A stretch of DNA of 57,730 bases from Leptospira fluminis (GTDB taxonomy: Bacteria; Spirochaetota; Leptospiria; Leptospirales; Leptospiraceae): contig NZ_RQEV01000016.1 of assembly GCF_004771275.1 (NCBI RefSeq), positions 1 through 57,730 of the forward strand, read 5' to 3'. Below, in pieces: positions 23,897 through 33,106 of this stretch. Under the pieces are notes generated by a model, which had not been told where the DNA came from, did no database searches, and saw only the letters and a list, made by a program, of their open reading frames with translations. Every line of letters begins with the position of its first letter. The stretch's first letter is position 1. The translations under genes and the position numbers were made by a program.

Positions 23897-24744
23897 GAGT
23901 TTTAGGAAGCGTTTCACTCGCGATTCTGCTGTTCGGTTGTTCCGGGACTTCCGTAAAAGAAGTTCCGTCTCGAACGGAAAATCGGGAGTTTCCGGGAAGA
24001 AAGGTCTGCATCGTATATTTGGAATCCGAATCGGACTCCATCGTGGAAATCAATCCTACGATATGCAGGACGAAAACTCCTCCCCTGCACGCATTCCATC
24101 CCGCCGTCGCTCTGGCCGCTCTCGAATCGGGCAGCCTGAAAGATCCGAATGCACTCTACAAATGGGATCGCACCAAGTATCCTTATATTCGCTGGCAGAA
24201 GGACCTGAACCTGCAATCCGCCACGGAGTCGTCCGCAATCTGGTACTTCCAAAAACTAATCCGGGAAACGTCGATGGCCAAAACGAAGTCCTGGCTGCAA
24301 AACGCCGGGCTCCCGGCAAACGTAACGGACGAAAATCGTGCGTTCTGGTTGGAGGAAAGCTATTCTTTGAACGGGGAAGATTTTTTCGGATTTTTACGAA
24401 ACCTAGTGCTGCAAAGACTTCCAGCACGGGATAAAAACCGGGCGGCCGTACTTTCAACGCTGGAACGATCCCCGGGAAAAGTCAGCAATCCCACGGGAAC
24501 ACACACTCTTGAGGGAAATTGGGGAGAAGCCGACCGCTTTTATTCCGACTCCGGTACGGCCTATATAGGAGGCAGGAGCCTTTCCCTTTTTTGGTTCTTT
24601 TGGAAGTCGGGCACGAAGAGTAGGCTATTTTTCTCCAGAGCGGAAAGCGAAACGGAGATCCTGAATCCTCTCGAAGCCGCGCGCATCGGAACGGAATTCC
24701 TGCAAAAGGAACATCTGTGGGAACGGTTCTTTTTTTCCCGTTGA
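23893..24744 (+). CDS. Class D beta-lactamase-like lipoprotein lacking catalytic residues
   Basis: The 283-residue protein begins with a lipobox (L-L-F-G-C, C16), so it should be a lipoprotein. The body follows the OXA beta-lactamase/BlaR sensor fold: A-L-A-A-L-E-S-G (73-80), Y-K-W-D (89-92), W-Q-K-D-L-N-L (101-107), S-A-I (114-116, the S-x-V motif), F-W-L-E (151-154) and L-P-A. The S-x-x-K catalytic motif is replaced by H-A-F-H at 66-69, and the K-T-G motif by D-S-G at 219-221. Hydrolysis or acylation by the usual mechanism is therefore impossible. It may be a binding or scaffolding protein for peptidoglycan. It is coupled to the preceding membrane-protein gene. Confidence 0.78.
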   Translation: MRVLGSVSLAILLFGCSGTSVKEVPSRTENREFPGRKVCIVYLESESDSIVEINPTICRTKTPPLHAFHPAVALAALESGSLKDPNALYKWDRTKYPYIRWQKDLNLQSATESSAIWYFQKLIRETSMAKTKSWLQNAGLPANVTDENRAFWLEESYSLNGEDFFGFLRNLVLQRLPARDKNRAAVLSTLERSPGKVSNPTGTHTLEGNWGEADRFYSDSGTAYIGGRSLSLFWFFWKSGTKSRLFFSRAESETEILNPLEAARIGTEFLQKEHLWERFFFSR

Positions 24745-24878
24745 TCCGAGGGTTTCCGTTTTTTTCCCCGAGAATCCTACCGAAAAAGATTCTTCTTTTC
24801 CCGGAAACCGCGTCCAATGATCATGGAAAGCGGTAGGCTACTGTCCTCCGTACTTCCGCGCCAACCTTCGGACCTTGG

Positions 24879-27047
24879 ATGAAACGTAATGCACTGTACT
24901 ACATCGTTTTAATCGTCTCCTTTATCGCGGCTTTTCTCATCCTTTTACACTTCGGAAAAAAGATAGAAGCGGATCTTACGAACCAGTCCCAAATACGGAG
25001 TTCCTCGATCGGCTTCCAGATCGGCGCCTTTTTGCCCGCGGAGCTTTTGGCCAAAGGTTTAAAGGAACCTTTCGCTCTTCTCCTATTCCAGATCGGGTTT
25101 GTCATGGTCGCGACCAAACTCTTGGGAAAAGTCTCGGTGGCATTCGGCCAGCCTGCGGTGATCGGAGAGATCGTTGCCGGAATCTTGCTGGGTCCGTCCT
25201 TGTTCGGTTACGTGTTTCCGGAAGGATACGCGACGGTTTTTCCGAAACCTTCTCTCGGTATCCTCCAATCCATCAGTCAGATCGGATTGGTTTTCTTCAT
25301 GTTCGTCATCGGAATGGAATTGGATCTGAAGACGCTGAGAAATCAGGCCGATTCTGCGATCCTGATCTCTCACGCAAGTATTCTTCTCCCCTTTCTATTG
25401 GGAGGAGTTTTAGCTCTCTCCTTCTACTCCAGGCTGGCTCCGGAAGGTATTAGTTTTCTTTCCTTCTCGCTTTTTATGGGAATCGGGATGAGTATCACCG
25501 CGTTTCCCGTCCTTGCACGTATCGTCCAAGAGAAAGGGTTGACCAAAACGAAATTGGGAAACTTGGCCCTGACCTGCGCCGCTTCGGACGACTTGACAGC
25601 CTGGTGCCTTTTGGCCTGTGTGATCGCTCTCGTCCAGGCGGGAGGTCTACTCCCCGGTCTTCTGACGATTCTATTGGCCTTACTTTACATTCTTTGCATG
25701 TGGAAATTGGTTCTCCCCTGGATGAGGAGGGCTGGTCATATCTTTACGAACCGCGAAGCTTTTACCAAAACCGCAGTCGCATTCTTTCTATTATTTCCTC
25801 TCGGTTCCGCGTGGGTCACCGAGACCATAGGAATACACGCTTTATTCGGAGCCTTTCTCGCAGGAACGGTCATGCCGGATCGCCCGAAACTCAGAACCCT
25901 TTTGGCGGAAAAAGTCGAGGATGTCAGCACCGCCATCTTTCTACCTTTATTCTTCGCTCTGACCGGAATTAGAACCCAAATCGGTTTGTTAAACGAAGGC
26001 GGTCTCTGGATCGATTTCCTCTGGGTTCTGGTCGTCGCGATCGTCGGCAAATTTGCGGGCAGCGCTTTGGCCGCAAGAGCATCCGGTAAGGATTGGAAGG
26101 AATCCTTGTCCTTGGGAGCACTGATGAACACCAGGGGTCTCATGGAATTGATCGTCCTGAACATCGGCTACGACCTTGGCATTCTTTCCTCTCAGGTTTT
26201 TTCCATGATGGTGCTCATGGCTCTCGTCACCACGTTCATGACGGGTCCTTCGTTAAACGTAATCAACCGCTTTCTCTCTTCCGTGTCTCCGGGAAAAGAA
26301 AGGAAGGAAGGAGGAATTCTCATCGCCTTTGCCCTTCACTCCCGGGGAATCGACCTTCTGCGATTGGCCAACGGATTCTTCTCTCCCGGATCCAAAGGCA
26401 AGGAAGTGACCGCTTTGCACATGAGTCCCGATTCCTCCATTTCCGGAAAAGTGGCCCAAAGATACGAAAAGACGAGTTTCGAGCCTTTACAAAAACTTTC
26501 CAAAGAATTCGGGATAAAACTGAGGACGCTTTACAAACCCTCCGATAACGTTACCCGCGACATATTAAAGACGATCCAATCGGGAAATTATAATATGTTT
26601 CTGACGGGCGGTGCCAGGTCCTTGTTCAGCGACGACGTGTTAGGCGGAAAGATACGGACTCTGCTTTCCGAATCCGAAAACAACGCCGGAATTCTGGTGG
26701 CGGAAAAACTGGGAAAAATCGACCGCCTGACGGTGGCTATGTATTCGGAATCGGATACGAAGCTCATTCCCGTCGCGGTCCGACTTTCCAAGAATCTCGG
26801 ATCGAAAGTGGCGGTATGGGATCCCAGGGGCGGAATCGCTCGCCTTCCCCAAAAAGATCGGAACCTATTAAAGAAAGAAAGGATTCCGATCCTGAGAGAA
26901 TCGGATCCGACGGTGTTGGGAGAAGCCGATCTCATCATCTGCAACCTGGAAACCTGGGAAGCCGAACCGGAACTCCATAATTGGGAACTTTCCGACGGCT
27001 CGGGTTTGTTCCTGATCCGATTTGCCGGAAATTCGGAATTCGTTTAA
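24879..27047 (+). CDS. CPA2-family cation/proton antiporter
   Basis: The 722-residue protein has an N-terminal extra hydrophobic segment. A membrane domain of about 12 helices (residues about 70-460) follows, with the CPA2 marks Q-P-A-V-I-G-E-I-V-A-G-I-L-L-G-P-S-L-F-G, C-A-A-S-D-D-L-T-A-W and M-N-T-R-G-L-M-E-L-I-V-L-N. The D-D pair is the expected ion-binding site. The C-terminal 250 residues look like a universal-stress-protein type regulatory domain rather than a KTN domain. Such proteins exchange K+ or Na+ for protons. It is convergent with, and overlaps by 4 bp, kdpE of the potassium uptake operon. Confidence 0.88.
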   Translation: MKRNALYYIVLIVSFIAAFLILLHFGKKIEADLTNQSQIRSSSIGFQIGAFLPAELLAKGLKEPFALLLFQIGFVMVATKLLGKVSVAFGQPAVIGEIVAGILLGPSLFGYVFPEGYATVFPKPSLGILQSISQIGLVFFMFVIGMELDLKTLRNQADSAILISHASILLPFLLGGVLALSFYSRLAPEGISFLSFSLFMGIGMSITAFPVLARIVQEKGLTKTKLGNLALTCAASDDLTAWCLLACVIALVQAGGLLPGLLTILLALLYILCMWKLVLPWMRRAGHIFTNREAFTKTAVAFFLLFPLGSAWVTETIGIHALFGAFLAGTVMPDRPKLRTLLAEKVEDVSTAIFLPLFFALTGIRTQIGLLNEGGLWIDFLWVLVVAIVGKFAGSALAARASGKDWKESLSLGALMNTRGLMELIVLNIGYDLGILSSQVFSMMVLMALVTTFMTGPSLNVINRFLSSVSPGKERKEGGILIAFALHSRGIDLLRLANGFFSPGSKGKEVTALHMSPDSSISGKVAQRYEKTSFEPLQKLSKEFGIKLRTLYKPSDNVTRDILKTIQSGNYNMFLTGGARSLFSDDVLGGKIRTLLSESENNAGILVAEKLGKIDRLTVAMYSESDTKLIPVAVRLSKNLGSKVAVWDPRGGIARLPQKDRNLLKKERIPILRESDPTVLGEADLIICNLETWEAEPELHNWELSDGSGLFLIRFAGNSEFV

Positions 27048-27748
27048 CGGGAAGTCGAGTCGTCTTCGGCCTTCAGATAATATCCGACTCCGGGCTCCGT
27101 AATCAGAATTTGAGGTTTACTAGGATCTTCTTCGATCTTCTTCCGGATTTGATTCACGTACACCCGCAGATAACCGGCTTCCGAAATTTGGTTCGGTCCC
27201 CAGAGCTCTTTTAAAATCTGGGTTTGGGTGATGATTTTTCCCGGATACGTAGCCAATAATTTCAAAAAGGAATATTCCGTCGGAGTCAGTCGGATTTCTT
27301 TCCCCGATTTCGTAACCCGTCGGGAACCGAAGTCCAATTCCAGAGTTCCGATCCTAACTTTGACGTCCGTTTTTTCCGGAGAGGAATGCCTAAGCAAAAC
27401 CCGGATTCTCGCCAGGAGTTCTCCCACTCCGAAGGGCTTCGTGAGATAATCGTCCGCTCCCGCATCCAAGAGATGGATCTTATCCTTCTCCGCATCTCTC
27501 ACGCTTAGCACGAGAACGGGAACCTTGGAGCCGCTTTCTCGAATCCTTTCCAGGAATTCCTCGCCTCCTCTGTCAGGCAGACCTAGATCCAATATCACCA
27601 CATCCGGTCGGACCATATAGAATTTCGACAATGCATCCGTCACGGAAACGGCTTCCTCCAATTTGTATCCTTCCGACTCGCAGGCCATACGGAGCAATCG
27701 ACGGATTTGCACCTCGTCGTCTACTGCAAAAACGACGGGGCTAGCCAA
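27044..27748 (-). CDS. kdpE: KdpE response regulator
   Basis: The 234-residue OmpR-type regulator has a receiver domain with acidic pocket D-D-E and phospho-acceptor aspartate in D-V-V-I-L-D-L-G-L-P, then K-P-F. The winged helix contains L-T-P-T-E-Y-S-F-L-K-L-L, and the ending Y-L-R-V-Y-V-N-Q-I-R-K-K-I-E is typical. It is phosphorylated by KdpD and activates kdpFABC under low K+ or osmotic stress. It overlaps the 3' end of kdpD by 8 bp and is the last gene of the operon. Confidence 0.95.
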   Translation of the reverse strand: MASPVVFAVDDEVQIRRLLRMACESEGYKLEEAVSVTDALSKFYMVRPDVVILDLGLPDRGGEEFLERIRESGSKVPVLVLSVRDAEKDKIHLLDAGADDYLTKPFGVGELLARIRVLLRHSSPEKTDVKVRIGTLELDFGSRRVTKSGKEIRLTPTEYSFLKLLATYPGKIITQTQILKELWGPNQISEAGYLRVYVNQIRKKIEEDPSKPQILITEPGVGYYLKAEDDSTSR

Positions 27749-30404
27749 ACGATTCCTCTAACGGGGGAAAGGTCATGACTGGAATTCGGATTAGAAAACG
27801 GGCTCCCCCCTCCGCACGATTTTCGGCCCAAATTTTTCCGCCCTGCGCTTCCACAAGCCCCTTACATATGGACAACCCGAGACCGGTACCATGAGCGTAA
27901 GAGGAGACCTTCGTGAATTTGTCGAAGATCCGCTCCTCTTCCCCTTTCGGAATTCCCGGCCCCTCATCCTCGACGACCAGTAGAAGATGGTCCCTAGGAA
28001 CACTGGCGCGAACCCGCACCGGGGTTCCTTCCGGAGTATGCAAAAATGCGTTTTGAATGAGATGAATAAGAACCTGCTGCATGATACGATTGTCCAATCG
28101 CACGAGGGGCATATTCTCGTCCACCTCGGAAACCAGACTGTGGGAGCCCTTCTCGCTCTCTTCTTCCGCAACTGCGCCTAACACCAAATCGGCGGGATCC
28201 TCCCACTGCAAGTCCAACTGCAGACGACCCGATTCCAGGCGGGTCATGTCCAGAAGGTTGTTTACCAACCTCTCCAATTTTCGATACGCCCCGCGAATCT
28301 CCTTCAGTAGGGAGGTTTCCTTTTCCTTGTTTCCCGGTACTTCTCTGTCCAACAAATCCAGCGAAGCGCGGATTACGGTTAACGGAGTACGAAATTCGTG
28401 GCTTACGGAATTGAAGAGAGCGGAATGCAACCGCTCCGACTCTTCCACCATTCTAGCGTTTTCTCTCAATCCCAGAAGTTGGATCCTTTCCAAAGCCAAA
28501 GCGATCTGATTCAACATGGAATGGAGGAGCGCGTCTTCTCCCGGTTCCAAAGGTTGCTTGGATTCCCTATCCAAACCCAAGACCCCGAAACAACCTCCGG
28601 GAGAAAGAAGAGGAAGATACAGTCCTCGAGAAAGGGGGACCGTGTCCGTGGAATTTCCGGAAGGTTTTCTATTTTGGAAGGACCAGGATGCCAACGCGAA
28701 TTCCCTCGATTCGGGAATGAACCCGCTTTTGGGATGTGCGGTTCTATCCAGGCGACCGTCTTTATCCGCAATGACTACGAATATAGGACAGGAGAAGGTT
28801 TTCGTCAGGACCTCCACCGATGCGTTCACGATTCCGTCCGTCGTATGCGTCCTGGAAAGTGCGAGAGAAAGCTCGTACAGGGAAGAGATCGCCCCTTCTC
28901 CGTATTTCAGCGCTTCCTCCCGGGATCTCAACCGGGTGGTAAAGACTCCGAGCACCATCGCGAGCACGAAGTACATCACGAACATCATCCAATCCTCGAG
29001 CTTACCGATAAAAAACGTGAACCTCGGAGGGATAAACAGGAAATTCCAAAGCAATGCGGAAAGAGCGGAAGTCACCAGAACCGGACCTCGCCCCGCAAAC
29101 AAGGAAATAAACATTACAAAAAAAAGATATACTAATCCTATGGACCAATAACCTACCAGATTCAGAAGTAGAAGGTTCACCGAAGTGACCGCCAAGAGCC
29201 CCAAAAAGGAAAAGAAATACTGAATGGGACCGGACTTTCCGATCCACCAAATAGGCCGCAAATTCTTGTATTTCCCTTCCCCTCCCGGAACGACGACCAA
29301 TTGGAAATTCGCGGATTCCGCGGATAACCTTTCCAACAGGGAGCCCCCTTCTAGAAAATGCCGAAAACGACTATGAGTGGTCCTACCGATCACCACATGG
29401 GTGGCCTTGGTTCTCTCCACCGCCCTCAGGATCCCCTGGACCAGATCCTTTTCGGGAAGGCTTAGGATCTCGGCTCCCAATTCCCTCGCCAACTGAAGAT
29501 GGGAATGCAACTGCTTCCTTTCCTCTACCGTAAGGCTCCTTCCGTTTTCGATGTAGACAGTCACCCAATTGCACTTCAGTAAAAAAGCCATTCTCTTGGC
29601 ATGACGAATCAGTTCCCCGGATCCGGGAGCCGGACTGATCGCGACTAGAATCTTTTCCGATAATTTGGAATCCTTCGTGGGTTCGAGCCGGGAAAGTTCC
29701 CTGTCCACGAGTTTGGAAGTATAACTTAACGCGAGTTCCCTGAGAGCGGTTAGGTTCGGAACGCGAAAGAAAGAACTGAGAGCGCCCGCCACTTTTTCGG
29801 AGGGATAAACCTTTCCTTCCTTCAATCTTTTGATCAAGTCGTCGGGGACGAGATCCACCAATTCGACCTCGTCGGCGATCTCTAGAATGGAATCCGGCAC
29901 CCTCTCCGAAACGGGAGCCCCGGAAAGTTCCTCCACGATATTGGCTCGGCTTTCCAAATGCTGTACGTTTAATGTGGAATACACGTCGATTCCGTTATCG
30001 AGAATCTCGAGCACGTCCTGATACCTCTTAGGATGTCGGGAGCCCGGGACGTTCGTATGCGCCAATTCGTCCACGAGAACCAGTTCCGGTTTTCTTTCCA
30101 GCACCCCGTCCAGGTCCATCTCCTCCAGTTCGACGTTCTTGTACTTCGATTTCTTGCGGGGGAGCAACTCTAATCCTGCCGCTTGCTCTTCCGTCTCTTT
30201 TCTTTTATGGGTTTCCAAATAACCCACAACTACGTCCCTTCCTTCGGATTTGGCCTTTTGTGCGTCCCGGAGCATTTCGAAGGTTTTCCCCACGCCCGCA
30301 GCCATCCCGAAGAAGATTTTGAACTTTCCTCTGGACTGCGATTCCACTCCGATCCTAGAAAGTAATTCGTCCGGATCCGGTCTTTTTTCCTCAGGATAGG
30401 TCAT
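27741..30404 (-). CDS. kdpD: KdpD sensor histidine kinase
   Basis: The 887-residue kinase has every KdpD part. An N-terminal KdpD domain carries Walker A G-M-A-A-G-V-G-K-T (33-41) and V-D-E-L-A-H-T-N (111-118). A Usp domain covers about 250-375, a four-helix DUF4118 membrane region about 393-490, and a GAF domain about 505-640. HisKA has H669 in S-V-S-H-E-F-R-T-P, and the ATPase has E-D-E-G-P-G-I-P. It senses K+ and ionic status and phosphorylates KdpE. kdpD follows kdpC by 21 bp, so the regulators are inside the same transcript as the pump. Confidence 0.96.
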   Translation of the reverse strand: MTYPEEKRPDPDELLSRIGVESQSRGKFKIFFGMAAGVGKTFEMLRDAQKAKSEGRDVVVGYLETHKRKETEEQAAGLELLPRKKSKYKNVELEEMDLDGVLERKPELVLVDELAHTNVPGSRHPKRYQDVLEILDNGIDVYSTLNVQHLESRANIVEELSGAPVSERVPDSILEIADEVELVDLVPDDLIKRLKEGKVYPSEKVAGALSSFFRVPNLTALRELALSYTSKLVDRELSRLEPTKDSKLSEKILVAISPAPGSGELIRHAKRMAFLLKCNWVTVYIENGRSLTVEERKQLHSHLQLARELGAEILSLPEKDLVQGILRAVERTKATHVVIGRTTHSRFRHFLEGGSLLERLSAESANFQLVVVPGGEGKYKNLRPIWWIGKSGPIQYFFSFLGLLAVTSVNLLLLNLVGYWSIGLVYLFFVMFISLFAGRGPVLVTSALSALLWNFLFIPPRFTFFIGKLEDWMMFVMYFVLAMVLGVFTTRLRSREEALKYGEGAISSLYELSLALSRTHTTDGIVNASVEVLTKTFSCPIFVVIADKDGRLDRTAHPKSGFIPESREFALASWSFQNRKPSGNSTDTVPLSRGLYLPLLSPGGCFGVLGLDRESKQPLEPGEDALLHSMLNQIALALERIQLLGLRENARMVEESERLHSALFNSVSHEFRTPLTVIRASLDLLDREVPGNKEKETSLLKEIRGAYRKLERLVNNLLDMTRLESGRLQLDLQWEDPADLVLGAVAEEESEKGSHSLVSEVDENMPLVRLDNRIMQQVLIHLIQNAFLHTPEGTPVRVRASVPRDHLLLVVEDEGPGIPKGEEERIFDKFTKVSSYAHGTGLGLSICKGLVEAQGGKIWAENRAEGGARFLIRIPVMTFPPLEESFG

Positions 30405-30425
30405 ACGATATTTTTACTTCTCTCT

Positions 30426-31022
30426 TCAGTGATTCTTTCCGTCGGATCGTTGCGCTAATTGCGCCGAATCCTGTAAAGCCAAATTCAACTTAAGGACGTT
30501 GACCTTTTCCTCGCCGAAAATTCCCCATTGAGGAGGCTCCGAAACTTGCGCGACCAGATCTTTCAGATGTCGAATCTGTTCTTCGTTTAATCCTCTTGCT
30601 TTTGCGACTAATGGAAGCTGGTATTCCACCGCTTTAAGACTCAAATGCGGATCCAGTCCGCTCGCGGAAGCGAAAACCAATTCGGAGGGAACCTCTCCGA
30701 CTCCCCCTCTTTCCGACCAATATTTTCTTCTTTCCTCTACCTGCTTACGCAGCGTCTCGCTAGTCGTTCCTAGATTGCTCGCGGCACCCGACTCGGGGTT
30801 AAATCCGGCTGCGGAAGGTCTGGGGTGGAAGAATTCCGGAGAATCGGACTTTTGAGCGAGTAGAACCGATCCCGTCACTTTTCCGTTCCTTACGATCAGC
30901 GAACCCTGACTCTGTTCCCGAAACGCGATCTTTCCGATTCCGTAAATTAAGAAAGGATAAAGGACTCCGCAAAGAATCGTCCAAAAAAAGAATTGAGAAA
31001 CCGCTCTCCTCATACAAACCAC
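30426..31022 (-). CDS. kdpC: KdpC subunit of the K+-transporting ATPase
   Basis: The 198-residue protein has a single N-terminal membrane helix (about 12-30) and a periplasmic domain. The domain shows the KdpC marks [20 protein letters not shown] and [10 protein letters not shown]. KdpC stabilises the complex and raises K+ affinity. Its start lies 13 bp inside the end of kdpB. Confidence 0.95.
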   Translation of the reverse strand: MVCMRRAVSQFFFWTILCGVLYPFLIYGIGKIAFREQSQGSLIVRNGKVTGSVLLAQKSDSPEFFHPRPSAAGFNPESGAASNLGTTSETLRKQVEERRKYWSERGGVGEVPSELVFASASGLDPHLSLKAVEYQLPLVAKARGLNEEQIRHLKDLVAQVSEPPQWGIFGEEKVNVLKLNLALQDSAQLAQRSDGKNH

Positions 31023-33103
31023 CCTTGAACGTAATTAAGCAGGACATCGATGATTTTGATCCCGAAAAAAGGCAACAGCAAACCGCCGAAACCGTAGATG
31101 AATACGTTCCTTGCCAACACGGAATCCGCTCCTATAGGCCGGTACTCGACTCCTTTCAGGGCCAAAGGTACTAAAAACACGAGGATCAACGCGTTAAAGA
31201 TCACCGCACTTAAGACTGCGGACTCGGGACTTCCCAATCCCAAAAAGTTCAGTACTCCCAAACTTCCTTTTCCGAACATAGGATACAGACTCGCAAAGAT
31301 CGCCGGAAGAATGACGAAATATTTCGATACGTCGTTCGCGACGCTGAACGTCGTCAAGGATCCTCGAGTCATGAGGAGCTGTTTTCCGATTTCCACGATC
31401 TCGATGAGCTTGGTCGGATTACTGTCCAGGTCTATCATGTTTCCGGCCTCCCTTGCGGTTTGGGTTCCGGTATTCATCGCGACTCCGACGTCCGCCTGCG
31501 CGAGAGCCGGCGCGTCGTTGGTTCCGTCTCCGATCATCGCGACTAATTTTCCGGAAGCCTGCTCTTCCCGGATCCTTTTCAGCTTGCTCTCTGGAGTCGC
31601 CTCGGCGATAAAATCGTCCACTCCGGCTTCGGCAGCGATCGCCGCCGCGGTAAGAGGATTGTCTCCCGTGATCATCACGGTCCGGATCCCCATCGTTCTT
31701 AAGCGGGCAAAACGTTCTCGGATACCTCCTTTTACGACGTCTTTCAGATGCACGACGCCTAAAATTTCCCTGCCTTCCGAAACTACGAGAGGAGTTCCTC
31801 CTTCTTTCGCTATGTCCTCTACGATCCTAACGATCTCGTCCGGGAACTCTCCACCGAGCCCGATCACGTAATTTCGGATCGCGTCCGACGCTCCCTTCCG
31901 TATGTTCTGCCTGCTTTTTCCGTCCGCCTGCGACGAAAAATCCACCCCGCTCATCTTAGTCTTGGCGGTGAACGGTACGAAATTCCCTCCCAGCTCGGAA
32001 AGGTTTCTACCTCTGATTCCGTATTTTTCCTTGGCGAGCACTACGATGGATCTACCTTCCGGTGTTTCGTCGGAAAGAGACGCAAGTTGCGCGGCGTTCG
32101 CAAGCCTTTCCTCTTCCACTTTCGGAGCCGGTAAAAAACGGGTCGCCATCCTATTTCCGAACGTGATGGTCCCGGTCTTATCCAAGAGAAGTACGTCTAT
32201 GTCCCCGGCAGCCTCGATCGCCCTCCCCGACTTGGCGATCACGTTCCTGCGGATCAAACGATCCATGCCGCTGATTCCGATCGCGGAAAGCAGACCGCCG
32301 ATCGTGGTCGGAATCAGACAGACCAAAAATCCTACCAGGGCAGGAAGAGAACCGGAAAGCCCCGGATCCCCTCCTCCTTCTTTCAAACTATACTGGACCG
32401 CCGGAACTAGGGTAGCGACGGCCAAAAGAAAAACGAGGGAAAGCGCGGAAAGCAGAATGGATAACGCGATTTCGTTCGGAGTCTTTTGCCTAGCCGCCCC
32501 TTCCACCAGCGCGATCATCTTGTCTATAAACGTCTTTCCCGGGTCGGTCGTAATCTGGACGATAACCTTGTCGCTTAACACTTTCGTCCCCGCGGTCACC
32601 GCCGATCTATCGCCGCCCGATTCCCGGATCACGGGAGCCGATTCTCCGGTGATCGCGGATTCGTCCACGGAGGCGATTCCTTCCACCACCTCTCCGTCTC
32701 CGGGAATGGTATCCCCTGCTTCGCAGATCACCTTATCTCCCGTACGGAGTTGGGAGGCCGGAACCTTCGACTCTGAATTCCCGTTCAATTTTCTTGCCTC
32801 GGTTTCTCGTCTGGTCTTTCTCAAGGATTCTGCTCTCGCTTTTCCTCTTCCTTCCGCTAGCGCCTCCGCAAAGTTCGCGAATAATACCGTCGCCCAAAGC
32901 CAGACGGAAATTTGTGCGGTAAAAGCGAGATGCCCCGAACCCGAAAACAATTCCGCAGTCGTCAGAATCGCTCCCAGATATACCATAAACATCACCGGGT
33001 TTTTCCACTGAGTCCTGGGATCTAATTTGATAAACGAATCCCGGATCGCGCGAAGTATGAGATCGGAATCGCCGAAAAACGAAGTCTTTTTCTTGGAAAT
33101 CAT
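31010..33103 (-). CDS. kdpB: KdpB, P-type ATPase subunit
   Basis: The 697-residue catalytic subunit contains T-G-E-S-A-P-V (152-158), whose serine is the inhibitory phosphorylation site in E. coli. It also has the phosphorylation motif D-K-T-G-T-I-T near residue 310, K-G-A-S-D-A-I in the nucleotide domain and [12 protein letters not shown] in the hinge. It powers K+ import by KdpA. The order kdpF-A-B-C is standard, with 3 bp between kdpA and kdpB. Confidence 0.97.
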   Translation of the reverse strand: MISKKKTSFFGDSDLILRAIRDSFIKLDPRTQWKNPVMFMVYLGAILTTAELFSGSGHLAFTAQISVWLWATVLFANFAEALAEGRGKARAESLRKTRRETEARKLNGNSESKVPASQLRTGDKVICEAGDTIPGDGEVVEGIASVDESAITGESAPVIRESGGDRSAVTAGTKVLSDKVIVQITTDPGKTFIDKMIALVEGAARQKTPNEIALSILLSALSLVFLLAVATLVPAVQYSLKEGGGDPGLSGSLPALVGFLVCLIPTTIGGLLSAIGISGMDRLIRRNVIAKSGRAIEAAGDIDVLLLDKTGTITFGNRMATRFLPAPKVEEERLANAAQLASLSDETPEGRSIVVLAKEKYGIRGRNLSELGGNFVPFTAKTKMSGVDFSSQADGKSRQNIRKGASDAIRNYVIGLGGEFPDEIVRIVEDIAKEGGTPLVVSEGREILGVVHLKDVVKGGIRERFARLRTMGIRTVMITGDNPLTAAAIAAEAGVDDFIAEATPESKLKRIREEQASGKLVAMIGDGTNDAPALAQADVGVAMNTGTQTAREAGNMIDLDSNPTKLIEIVEIGKQLLMTRGSLTTFSVANDVSKYFVILPAIFASLYPMFGKGSLGVLNFLGLGSPESAVLSAVIFNALILVFLVPLALKGVEYRPIGADSVLARNVFIYGFGGLLLPFFGIKIIDVLLNYVQGWFV

Positions 33104-33106
33104 GGA

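Noticed and set aside
31098..33011. Long plus-strand frames (257 and 369 codons) opposite kdpB
   Set aside because: kdpB is complete with all P-type ATPase motifs. The opposite frames are serine- and proline-rich shadows of its codons.
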